DNA of 64,000 bases. Origin: Ryuthela nishihirai (taxonomy: Eukaryota > Arthropoda > Arachnida > Araneae > Heptathelidae). Below the pieces are notes generated by a model. That model saw only the letters and a program-made list of their open reading frames with translations, was not told the origin of the DNA and made no database searches. The stretch spans positions 22,237,001 through 22,301,000 of the forward strand of contig JAWZYU010000007.1 of NCBI GenBank assembly GCA_038380435.1, written 5' to 3'. Both the position numbers and the translations under genes were made by a program. Below are positions 44,050 through 53,750 of the stretch, piece after piece (positions within the stretch are counted from its first letter, which is position 1; every line of letters begins with the position of its first letter).

Positions 44050-44436
44050 GATTGGATTGTTTTACCTCTGAGCGGCACTTTTTTGCACACCATGGGCTAA
44101 ATGGCCAGGTCACATGGACCCCGAAGGCTCAGAGAAGGTTGGGGGAGGGGACCCACTGGAACAGCTGTTGGGAGACAGATGGTAGCCTCCCGTCAAGGCC
44201 ATCCAGCGTGTTCTTTAACGTGCACAGGGTATGGCTCTCCCGCACACGGAGCCACGGCTTAACGTCCCATCCGACGGACGGCGGCCTTTCCAAGCCCATC
44301 GGTGTCCCCTACTGACCGTGGGCAGGGCGGGGAAGTTTTGCGGAGATAAATCTCAACGCTGACCCAGCTGGGACTCGAACCTGGGAACTACAGATTACGA
44401 GCCTGGCGCGCTACCGACTGAGCCACCCCCGCCCCC
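44050..44436 (-). mobile_element. SINE-A, representative full-length copy
   Basis: TSD AATGTTACTTG at 44039-44049 and 44437-44447. Read on the minus strand: GC-rich start GGGGGCGGGGGTGGCTC; A box TGGCTCAGTCGG; anticodon-like loop CTCGTAA; B box GGTTCGAGTCC; then GTCAGCGTTGAGATTTATC; central GGATGGGACGTTAAGCCGTG and GCACGTTAAAGAACACGC; distal CTCCCAACAGCTGTTCCAG; tail GAGGTAAAACAATCCAATCC. SINEs have no protein and borrow LINE machinery. The loop and stem resemble tRNA-Met, and older copies read CTCATAA. The centre resembles conserved central domains of other metazoan SINEs as I remember them; not checked. Confidence 0.96.
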
Positions 44437-44589
44437 AATGTTACTTGTAAAGGAAATCCAGTCTCTTGGGCTTCTCCCTCTCTTATGCTTTTTCTAGATC
44501 CGAGAATGCTTGTGATTTCAAAACCAGCCGGATTATACGGACTGCAAAAACCATTGTGTGCTAAACGTTAGCAGTGAAATAGTCCAAGT

Positions 44590-44840
44590 CTTATCAAATA
44601 GCTATTCCTCATCTTTGGAGTCCTTGTAGAATGATCATTTAATTGCGGAAACAAAAATCTGCTCAGAATTAAAACATTCCCATTCATCTGCTACTAAATC
44701 CTATACAGTAGATTCTTAATCTTTGGACTCCTTCTGACCTAGTCATTAAAAAAGTTCCCCTTAGAAATAAAACATCCCAACTCATTTGTTACTAAATCCT
44801 ATAAGTAGTTTTTTAGTCTTTGGAGTCCTTGTGACCTAGT
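44590..44840 (+). repeat. Tandem array of SINE-A tail fragments, left part
   Basis: About 95-100 bp units: ATCTTTGGAGTCCTTGT, then TGACCTAGTCATTAAAAAAG, TCCCCTTAGAAATAAAACAT, CCCAACTCATTTGTTACT. Each looks like the last ~90 bp of SINE-A (GGGGTCCATGTGACCTGG ... AGAGGTAAAACAACCC). Confidence 0.75.
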
Positions 44841-45224
44841 TGGGTTGGGTTGTTTTACCTCTGAGCGGCACTTTTTTGCACACCATGGGCTAAATGGCCA
44901 GGTCACATGGACCCCGAAGGCTCAGAGAAGGTTGGGGGAGGGGACCAATTGGAACAGCTGTTGGGAGACAGATGGTAGCTTCCCGTCAAGGCCATCCAGC
45001 GTGTTGTTTAACGTGCACAGGGTACGGGTCTCCCGCACATGGAGCCATGTCTTAACGTCCCATCCGACGGGCGGCGGCCTTTCCAAGCCCACCGGTGTCC
45101 TCTACTGACCGTGGGCAGGGCGAGGAATTTTGCGGAGATAAATCTCAACGCTGACCTAGCTGGGACTCGAACCTGGGAACTACAGATTACGAGCCTGGTG
45201 CGCTACCGACTGAGCCCCCGCCCC
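44841..45224 (-). mobile_element. SINE-A copy, full length, inside the tail array
   Basis: TSD CCTTGTGACCTAGT at 44827-44840 and 45225-45238, itself part of an array unit. Confidence 0.94.
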
Positions 45225-45238
45225 CCTTGTGACCTAGT

Positions 45239-45390
45239 CATTAAAAAGTTCCCCTTAGAGATAAAACATCCCAATTCATCTGTCCTTAAGAATGTCTAAT
45301 ATGTGTCCCCTGACCACTGAGGTCCTCGTGACCTAGTGGTTATTTCGCTTACAGAATTCTGCTCAAACATAAAACAACCCCAAATCCTTT
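45239..45390 (+). repeat. Tandem array of SINE-A tail fragments, right part
   Basis: CATTAAAAAGTTCCCCTTAG continues the split unit. One more unit follows: CACTGAGGTCCTCGTGACC ... CTCAAACATAAAACAACCCC. Confidence 0.75.
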
Positions 45391-45634
45391 GTAATTCTAG
45401 ATAACTTTTTCCGTGACTTCAAAAACACCAGTGTACAATAATTGCGATGAACTGCGCTTCTTCCACTACATACCGCAGCTCAGTGGCACGCAGAGCAATT
45501 TTTGCAGGCATGCAAAGATCTCCTCTTCAGTTGATGAAAGGGCGAAAAACGAGAATGGCGGAAACCGGCTGCTAAGACAGAGATCGATCGATGGAATACT
45601 TCCGGCTGTTTCAGCTATTTCTATTAGAAGTAAA

Positions 45635-45737
45635 ACGAGAATTAGAAAAACCGTTTGAGACACCAAAATTGTTTGTCGGATGCGAAACACAGGATAGTTC
45701 AATCCAAGAGTTAGATTTTTCTGCTTTGAATCTTGGA
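45635..45737. repeat. 103-bp direct duplication, left copy
   Basis: ACGAGAATTAGAAAAACCG to GCTTTGAATCTTGGA. Repeated at 46124-46226 with two substitutions. Confidence 0.97.
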
Positions 45738-46123
45738 TTTGGGTTGTTGTTTTACCTCTGAGCGGCACTTTTTTGCACACCATGGGCTAAATGGCCAGGT
45801 CACATGGACCCCGAAGGTTCAGAGAAGGTTGGGGGAGGGGACTCACTGGAACAGCTGTTGGGAGACAGATGGTAGCCTCCCGTCAAGGCCATCCAGCGTG
45901 TTCTTTAACGTGCACAGGGTGTGGCTCTCCCGCACACGGGGCCACGACTTAACGTCCCATCCGACGGACGGCAGCCTTTACAAGCCCATCGGTGTCCCCT
46001 ACTGACCGTGGGCAGGGCGGGGAACTTTGCGGAGATAAATCTCAACGCTGACCCAGCTGGGACTCGAACCTGGAAACTACAGATTACGAGCCTGGCGCGC
46101 TACCGACTGAGCACTCCCGCCCC
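45738..46123 (-). mobile_element. SINE-A copy between 103-bp duplications
   Basis: TTTGGGTTGTTGTTTTACC to CACTCCCGCCCC. It fills the space between the long repeats exactly. Confidence 0.95.
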
Positions 46124-46226
46124 ACGAGAATTAGAAAAACCGTTTGAGACACCAAGGTTGTTTGTCGGATGCGAAACACAGGATAGTTCAATCCAAGAGT
46201 TAGATTTTTCTGCTTTGAATCTTGGA
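46124..46226. repeat. 103-bp direct duplication, right copy
   Basis: Differs from the left copy only in ACCAAGGTTG for ACCAAAATTG. Confidence 0.97.
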
Positions 46227-46499
46227 AGGAAATATTAAGGTAAGTAAATACCGTATAATAGAGAGATCAATTTAAGGCGTTCGTTTACCACCTAAGGAAA
46301 GTGCTATATGGGATACGAGTTTGTTTTAACAATGTGTTGTTATTTTTTATCCTATAAAATGTGCGAGGACTTTTTTTTTGGCATGAAGGGGAAGAAGGCG
46401 AGGTTACAATTATATTTTTTTTCAATAATTTAAAGGATGGCAATGTCACAAGAAGTTTTTGGCAGATAATAGGAGAAAATGGCAACTCGCGAGAACTTT

Positions 46500-47130
46500 G
46501 TCGCATAATAGAGAAAATAGTACGCTCATTAAGGCTTTAATGTCGCGTAATGGAGAAGATGGCGAGACAATAAAGACTTTTTTGTAGAATAATGGAGAAG
46601 ATGGCGAGGCCATAAAGACTTTTCTATCGCATAATGGAAAAGATAGCGAGGCCATAAAGACTTTTCTATCGCATACTGGAAAAGATGACGAGGCCATAAA
46701 GACTTTTCTGTCGCATAATGGAAATGGTGATGCCATAGAATTTTCTATCGTATAATGGAGAAGATGGCGAGGCCATAAAGACTTTTCTATCGCATAATGG
46801 AAAAGATGGCGAGGCCATAAAGACTTTTCTATCGCATAATGGAAAAGATGGCGAGGCCATAAAGACTTTTCTATAGAATTATGGGAAGAAAAGCGAGGCC
46901 ATAAAGACTTTTCTATCGCATAATGGAAAAGATGGTGATGATATAGAATTTTCTATCGCATAATGGAAAAGATGGCGAGGCCATAAAGACTAAAAAAAAA
47001 ATAATGGAAAAGATGGCGAGGCCATAAAGACTTTTCTGTCGCATAATGGAAAAGATGGTGAGACCATAAAGACTTTTCTGTCGCATAATGGAGATGGGGA
47101 AGCCATAGAAATTTCTATCGTATAATGGAG
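46500..47130. repeat. 42-bp minisatellite
   Basis: Units read CATAAAGACTTTTCTATCGC, then ATAATGGAAAAGATGGCGAGGC. About 15 units, with degenerate edges starting near 46375. Because 42 is a multiple of three, the minus strand shows long repetitive frames (MASPSFPLCDRKVF repeated) at 46446-47146. Deletions and variants such as GATGATATAGAA occur. I regard the frames as a by-product, not proteins. Confidence 0.93.
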
Positions 47131-47237
47131 AAGATGGTGAAGTCACGGCGACCGTTGTTGACTGGTAGTATGTAAAAATGGCAAGGTCGCAAGCACCGCC
47201 AATTTAAACTAGTAAGTTACAAAGTATTATTAATACG

Positions 47238-47620
47238 GTTGGGTTGTTTTACCTCTGAGCGGCACTTTTTTGCAAACCATGGGCTAAATGGCCAGGTCAC
47301 AAGGACCCCGAAGCTCAGAGAAGGTTGGGGGAGGGGACCCACTGGAACAGCTGTTGGGAGACAGATGGTAGCCTCCCGTCAAGGCCATCCTGCATGTTCT
47401 TTAACGTGCACAGGGTATGGCTCTCCCGCACACGGGGCCACGGCTTGACGTCCCATCCGACGGACGGCGGCCTTTCCAAGCCCATCGGTGCCCCCTACTG
47501 AACGTGGGCAGGGCAGGGAATTTTGCGGAGATAAATCTCAACGCTGACCCAGCTGGGACTCGAACCTGGGAACTGCAGATTACGAACCTAGCGTGCTACC
47601 GACTGAGCCACCCCCGCCCC
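47238..47620 (-). mobile_element. SINE-A copy, full length
   Basis: GTTGGGTTGTTTTACCTC to CTGAGCCACCCCCGCCCC. No TSD. It ends flush against the palindrome at 47621. Confidence 0.94.
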
Positions 47621-47667
47621 ATCGTCGCAGGAGGTGCCTACTTTAAGTAGGCACCTCCTGCGACGAT
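47621..47667. repeat. 47-bp perfect palindrome at a SINE end
   Basis: 23-nt arms (ATCGTCGCAGGAGGTGCCTA...) with a one-base loop (T). The right arm is a unit of the adjoining minisatellite and the left arm is its inverted copy. Confidence 0.97.
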
Positions 47668-47940
47668 GGGCCTACTTAAAGTAGCCCCCTCATGCGACCT
47701 TAAAGTAGCCCCCTTCTGCAACCTTAAAGTAGCCCCCTCCTGTAACCTTAAAGTAGCCCCCTCCTGTAACCTTAAAGTAGCCACCTCCTGCAATCTTAAA
47801 GTAGCCACCTCCTGCAACCTTAAAGTAGCCACCTCCTGCAATCTTAAAGTAGCCACCTCCTGTAACATTAAAGTAGCACCTCCTGCAATCTTAAAGTAGC
47901 CATCTCCTGCGACCTTAAAGTAGCCACCTCCTGCTGCCCG
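47668..47940. repeat. 24-bp minisatellite
   Basis: Units of the form CTTAAAGTAGCCACCTCC followed by TGCAAC, about 11 copies, with CCCC/CCAC and TGTAAC/TGCAAT variants. Frames exist on both strands (for example LKVATSCN repeats) only because 24 is a multiple of three. Confidence 0.95.
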
Positions 47941-48570
47941 CGCCCAAAAAAGGTTGGCCACTCCTAAACTAGATTCTTCTCTTTGCCAAAACTGCGACGG
48001 CAATCGATTGAACGTAAATCAGTCAACGTTTAACCGTTATATACTACAGGCTCGTTACAATAGAATAGCCACATTTTAAAGTGCTACATTTTACTAAATA
48101 GTTAAGTAACAAAAGTAATTCTGCATACAAAATATATAATAATATATAATACATAAAAACAAATAAGAACAAAATAAAAGAAAATAATAATAATAGGTTT
48201 TCAATCTTGAAACCAAGGGTCAGACTATCTGCTCGTCCAGGAATCAAAAAATTTTACTATTGAACTATTTCTAGTGACGTTGGCTACACCGTGGTTTACT
48301 TAAAACTATGGAGAAAAGGATAAACACACTAGCTAGTATTTTATTTATTCTTCCAAATTCAGAATATTAAAAACATATTTCTTCACACCTTTTTTTTAAA
48401 CAATGAGATACTTTTATCCATCCTTAAATTATAATCAAGTAAATTATAATATTTTGTGCGATATAAAGGAATTTATGCTTCGTAATTCATTTATAAGGCT
48501 AAGGCACAGCAAAATTAATCCAACTCATCTTGAATTATGCTAGGAAACTTTTAAAGTTTTGTGTGACTTA
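47941..48570. other. AT-rich spacer
   Basis: No gene or repeat recognised. Confidence 0.45.
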
Positions 48571-48892
48571 GCCATGGGTGCCTAAATGGCTAGGTCACAA
48601 GGAACTGAATGCTTAGAGAAAGTTGGAGGGCACCCACTAGATAGCAAGTAGTCTTCTGTCAAGACCATTCAACATGCTCTTTAACATGGAGAGAGTATGG
48701 CTTTTTAGCACACGGGGCCAAAGCTTAACGTCCCATCAGACGCACGGTAGCCTTTCCAAGTCCTTCGGTGTCCCCTACTGACCGAGGTTAGGACGTTGGA
48801 TTTTGCGGAGATCTATCTCAACGCTGGTGCAAGGACTCGAACCTGGGAACCGTAGATTACGAGCCTGGTGCGCTACCGACTGAGCCCCGCCC
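48571..48892 (-). mobile_element. Old SINE-A copy
   Basis: GCCTAAATGGCTAGGTCACAAGG to GACTGAGCCCCGCCC. The tail is missing. Confidence 0.8.
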
Positions 48893-49427
48893 ATACAAAA
48901 CTTTGAATTTATCCCAAGGTTAGCATGAAGAATTCGTTTTAAACTATGATTCTTGCTTATTTTGTGAAATTTTATGCGTGGAAATTAAAAGAAATTCAAC
49001 TCTGAATGATATGATAAATTTTCTAATTAATACAACGAAGTTACACCATTATAACTATAGTATTTAAGAGTTATTGAAAAGTTAAATTTTACAAAGTGCT
49101 ATAATATTTATTTAAAGCCTGAAGTAGATCCACTTTTGCAAGTGTTGGTGGTGATAAGGTAAACGACAAACAGCAAATGAAAAATTTCATCAATGCAAAA
49201 TTTCATCAATTTTCTCAATTTTTAGTGTACTCAGTTCTATAAAATTTAAATCAGGCAACTCAAATCTTGTGAAAAACGACTAGAAAAAATCCCCATATTC
49301 TTAAACAACCGCCGGAAAAATTCTCTACTAAAAAACAAAATATACATTTCTCATGAGCAACGAATTTGTAAAAGAAACATATTTTTTACATAATCAAGAA
49401 AATATTTCGATCAAAAAGCAAAAATGT
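48893..49427. other. AT-rich spacer
   Basis: Nothing recognised. Confidence 0.45.
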
Positions 49428-49448
49428 GCTTTTCGCCCCGGATAAGGC

Positions 49449-49662
49449 TTGGGTTGTTTTACCTGTGAGCGGCACTTTTTTGCACACCATGGGCTAAATG
49501 GCCAGGTCACATGGACCCCGAAGGCTCAGAGAAGGTTGGGGGAGGGGACCCACTGGAACAGCTGTTGGGAGACAGATGGTAGCCTCCCGTCAAGGCCATC
49601 CAGCGTGTTCTTTAACGTGCACAGGGTATGGCTCTCCCGCACACGGAGCCACGGCTTAACGT
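49449..49662 (-). mobile_element. SINE-A copy, 5-prime truncated, inserted in SINE-B
   Basis: TSD CCCGGATAAGGC at 49437-49448 and 49663-49674. It ends ACGGCTTAACGT, losing the head and part of the centre. The target is the end of a SINE-B B-box arm. Confidence 0.95.
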
Positions 49663-49674
49663 CCCGGATAAGGC

Positions 49675-49803
49675 ATGGATGTGTGTGTCGTTTTTCTGCT
49701 GAGGTCCTGCCATCCTCACAGACCTTCTACTATGGCCTATAAACTGACAGGCTCCTGTCAGACCTCTGTGGCAAGCAGCTGCTTGAGGGGGTATTTATTT
49801 ATT
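49675..49803 (+). mobile_element. SINE-B copy, interrupted
   Basis: ATGGATGTGTGTGTCGTTTT to GCTTGAGGGGGTATTTATTT. Its head would lie left of 49437 but only TTTTCGCCCCGG remains. Confidence 0.88.
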
Positions 49804-50724
49804 TTTTACTATGAATTAGCAAAAATCGTTTCATTTATCCACCTAAAAATGTGTAGTAAAAAAATTGGAATGAACCAGATTCAGCGTATTGATCGTTTTA
49901 TGAGTCGCGCCAGATTTACATAAATAATATGCTCTTTGAGTGGTTAGGGTTGCTATCAAAAAAAATGCATCAACGGGAATCCAGGTGAATATTCACGAAC
50001 TGCTAATAAAAGCGACGATAACTTCATTGTAGGAAACGTTGAGAGCATGGAGGTGATACTTTAGTATCGTCAAAGCCCTTGTGTTCCCTTCTTTGGCCCC
50101 TTTTCCGTGCTGGAGCAACCAGGAGGAGTTAGAGAGGTGAGGGGAGGGTGAGAGGGGGGGGTGCAAGGGGTGCGGAACGACATGCACACCGACAGCCGTT
50201 TAACGAAGGCAAGAAGCAGTGTGACCTGGAGGAGCTGACCTCCCGTATCTGTGACGTATGGAAGTGCCGAGCTGAAGTCTCCGATAGCTGGCTGTGTAGA
50301 CGCCTCATCGGAGAGGGGGAGGAAATCTTTGCAGTTGCTTTAAGTAATATGTTCCAGCAGTTTTGCTGTGGGAGGCAGAATGTGCTGCGAGCGTGAAGTT
50401 TTGAAAAGAAAGGTAGTGTTGATAGAGTAGATTCATACGTTAGAATCGACTGTTGTATCTTGCATATTTGAGCAAGTACAGCACAAATTTTCAAACGGTG
50501 GGCAGTGAGCCTCTGCAAAGTGTTCCACATCATTCACATGAGAGCGTCTATAAGCAAGCTCAAAATTTTTAAATAGCCTGAAATATAAATTAAATGGTCA
50601 CGAATAATGTACAGATATAAAGGAGGAATTGTTCGATTACGTATTATTGTTTTTATCATCGAATGATACTATTTTGATAAACTTTTTAATTTCATAAATA
50701 TCACTAAAAAAAGGTTTTTAATTG
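49804..50724. other. Spacer with a GC-richer block
   Basis: 50080-50400 is less AT-rich. A 134-aa frame (50129-50533, minus) and an 82-aa frame (50148-50396, plus) overlap there. The plus frame (DLEELTSRICDVWKCRAEVS) looks somewhat protein-like but I recognise no family. It may be a decayed element. Confidence 0.4.
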
Positions 50725-50795
50725 GTTAAGTTGAGTTGTTTTACCTCTAAGCTGCACTTTTTTTCACACAATGGGATAAATGGCCAGATCCGAAG
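50725..50795 (-). mobile_element. SINE-A tail fragment
   Basis: GTTGAGTTGTTTTACCTC to AATGGCCAGATCCGAAGAGC, cut by the next copy. Confidence 0.75.
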
Positions 50796-50799
50796 AGCT

Positions 50800-51170
50800 T
50801 TGGGTTGTTTTACCTCTGAGAGGCACTTTTTGTACACCATGGGGTAAATGGCCAGGTCACATGGACCCCGAAGTCTCAGAGAAGGTTGGGGGAGGAGACC
50901 CACTGGAACAGCTATTAAGAGACAGATGGTAGCCTCCCGTCAAGGCCATCCAGCATGTTCTTTAACGTGCACAGGGTAAGGCTCTCCCGCACACACGGGC
51001 CACGACTTAACGTCCCATCCGACGGACTTTCCAAGCCCATCGGTGTCCCCTACTGACCGTGGGCAGGGCGAGGAATTTTGCGGCGATAAATCTCAACGCT
51101 GACCCAGCTGGGACTCGAACTTGGGAACTACAGATTACGAGTCTGACGCGCTCCCGACTGAGCCACCCTC
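50800..51170 (-). mobile_element. SINE-A copy
   Basis: TTTGGGTTGTTTTACCTC to CTGAGCCACCCTC. A short deletion follows CCGACGGAC. Confidence 0.9.
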
Positions 51171-51186
51171 GTTAAACACTTTTTTA

Positions 51187-51501
51187 CGCCCCACCAGACC
51201 CTAACAGCTCAGAGAAGGTTGGGGGAAGGGGTCCCTTTCAAGCTCTTAAGAGAGACAGTAACCTCCCATCAAGGCCATCCAATGTATTCTCTACTATGCA
51301 CATGGCGTGCTCTCCTGCACAGAGGATCACAGAATTATGCCTCATCCGACGGACGGCTGCTTCTCCAAGCCCATTGTGTCCTCTTTCGCACCGAGGGCGG
51401 GGTGGGGTTAGCGGGGATAAATTTCAAAGCTGGAACAACCGAGACTCGAACCTGGGAACTGCAGATTACTAGTCTGACGCGCTACCGACTGAGCCACCCT
51501 C
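51187..51501 (-). mobile_element. Old SINE-A copy, tail truncated
   Basis: GTTAAACACTTTTTTA lies on both sides (51171-51186 and 51502-51517) as a possible 16 bp TSD. It runs from CAGCTCAGAGAAGGTTGG to GAGCCACCCTC. Confidence 0.82.
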
Positions 51502-51569
51502 GTTAAACACTTTTTTAGAGTTTTAGAGGATTTCCAAAAGTTTTAAAAGAAATTGTATTTTAGAAAGCT

Positions 51570-51735
51570 TTGGACCTGGGTTCGAGCCCCGGAATTAGGC
51601 ATGGATGTGTGTGTCGTTTTTCTGCTGAGGTCCTGCCATCCTCTCAGATCTCCTACTGTGGCGTATAAACTGACAGGCTCCTGTCAGACCTCTGTGGCAA
51701 GCAGCTGCTTGAGGGGGTATTTATTTTTTTTATTA
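51570..51735 (+). mobile_element. SINE-B copy, 5-prime truncated
   Basis: Starts at GGACCTGGGTTCGAGCCCC (B box) and ends in GGGGGTATTTATTTTTTT. Confidence 0.92.
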
Positions 51736-52086
51736 TATTTTAGTGGATTTGTAAAAAAAAATCTTCAGAAGTTGTCATTTAGAAAATATTCAGAACTTTT
51801 AAAACAATATGTGCTGAGAAATGTGTAAATAATTGAGATCTCTTAATCTTATTCCTCTCGAAGTGGCAGATTCCTGCGGAAACTGAAATAGAAAGAACTA
51901 CGAAATTTTCATTTCCTCGATTTATCACTTTAAGTTTCAAACTTGCAGTTACATCGCCAATCGCGAAACTAACAGATGGAAATTTCCATCGCATTATCGT
52001 GACTCCCGGCTGTGGTTTAGGTAAAGCAAAGGGAGCAATCGTTATTTCCCCTCATCCCTCCACCGCTCTGCACGTTACATGTTCTC

Positions 52087-52123
<37 letters not shown>
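52087..52123. repeat. (ACAG)n microsatellite
   Basis: Nine ACAG units in a row, then degenerate CAGA-rich sequence to about 52190. Confidence 0.97.
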
Positions 52124-53498
52124 AGCGAAGTGATAGACATTGACAGATGGATAGGCACTCACAGAAATATATGGATGGACAGACAGGCTAATGGCACGAC
52201 AGACACCGACAAACACAGACCGTCAGAATTAGGAAATTGCTTTCTCGAGTTCAGGGAACCCTGAATCTTGATTCTAATCGGAAATATCGAGATCACAAAA
52301 TTTTCTCCACATTTCGCATGCGAGAGTCAAAATATCTTTCACACACACGAACAACCACAAATATCTTGTTGTTAGCAGAATTTCATTTCTAAACGAATTC
52401 ATCGCAGTTTCAGCACTTTCTTCGAACTACGTATGCGAAGAGTTTAAATTGCGAAAGTGCGGAGGTCAGCTTATTAAAACGAGCAAAATGGATTTTAATT
52501 CTCCGCGTTGACAACATCCCACGCCCGAGAGATCCATCTTCCAAAGGAATAAAAAAAAATCTCGCTCACTCAGAAGCGAGATAATTAAATCGTAACCTCC
52601 TCGTCCTCTAGTTCTAATTTCGTGATTTAAGATTCCTTTCATGGTGAGCGGTGCGTCATCCTTTGATCTTTGATTTATTTATACGACGAGTTTTAAAATA
52701 TTTGCATATGCCACTCTAAGACGTCTCTCCAGGGATGAAGAGTGAAACGAGATGAAAATGCGCTCAACATCCAATCCACATGGCCTCGCATGCCATTCAT
52801 TCGTCTGTTCCGGATGTTGTTACTAAGAAACAGTGATCACAAAATCATTAGTTTGGACCAGAGAGCGATGAACCTTCCAGATAAGATGAACTGCATACTT
52901 TCTGCCGCATGTTTTGTTCTCGTATAATAACTCACTGTAGTCTTGTCCTCAGTTGACGGAGATCATTCATGATTATGATTGCATAATGACGGCACGTGGA
53001 ATGGTGTGTTACATTTTGCAAGACCAACTCTTTAATGGATAAACTGTAATTGCCGCGTAATTGCTGCTGCCTGGATAGTCTGGTGTACTGCCCATAACAG
53101 TAATTTTCCCTTTCTGTTTGGTACAAACTGAGGGTTTATCCTAATGACAGTTTTAAGACTGTTTGTATCAGTGTTTGATGGTATCACTGGACCAGAGCTA
53201 GTTTTTTTTTATCTGGGGGATGCTAAAACACATGGCAATGATTAGTGATATGCTTCAGTGATAAATTTTAAATGCGTGGAAATAAATGACTGTGTGTCGT
53301 GCCGTCTACTTCAAATGCTCTGTTGCATTGTCAGTGGTTCGGTTGTTTTTTGTGGGAACACTATCCATATATAATGCTTTCGTGATTTCTGGGAGATTTA
53401 ATTGAAGAAGGAAATTTAATGAATTATTATCTAAATGAAATCATAATGTTATCAAATGTACGCAATTATTAAACAATAATAAGCTTGTTTATAATATG

Positions 53499-53532
53499 TC
53501 AGATACGTTAAGAGACTTCTTAACGTATCTGA
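53499..53532. repeat. Perfect 15-bp hairpin
   Basis: TCAGATACGTTAAGA, loop GACT, TCTTAACGTATCTGA, in AT-rich DNA. No T-run follows that would suggest a terminator. Confidence 0.95.
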
Positions 53533-53647
53533 AATATATTAAATAATTGTATTATTACATAATAAATATTATTTATAATGTGAATGTAATAAATCTTCCG
53601 GTAGCTAGTTAACCACACAGGAGTAAATTCATCTGGTATATATTTCA

Positions 53648-53748
53648 GTGGACCTTTTAAACACACATCGGACTAAATGGCCAGATCACAAGGACCCCTG
53701 GGATCACAGAATATTGGGAAAAAGAATCTAGTAGATACTGTTTAGAGT
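53648..53748 (-). mobile_element. Old SINE-A, first part (interrupted by Tc1-like element)
   Basis: GGACCTTTTAAACACACATC, CTAAATGGCCAGATCACAAG, then TACTGTTTAGAG at the break. It resumes at 54307. Confidence 0.75.
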
Positions 53749-53750
53749 TA

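Larger units (their letters stand above)
51736..53640. other. Long spacer without recognised gene
   Basis: About 1.9 kb with only the microsatellite and a small hairpin. The short frames (up to 71 aa) lack motifs. Confidence 0.45.

Noticed and set aside
46446..47146. Repetitive proteins such as MASPSFPLCDRKVF repeats
   Set aside because: They arise only because the 42-bp minisatellite period is a multiple of three.
47638..48003. Repetitive LQEVATLR / LKVATSCN proteins on both strands
   Set aside because: By-product of the 24-bp minisatellite; both strands are open for the same reason.
53499..53532. Rho-independent terminator
   Set aside because: A perfect hairpin, but without a T-run and in eukaryotic intergenic DNA.
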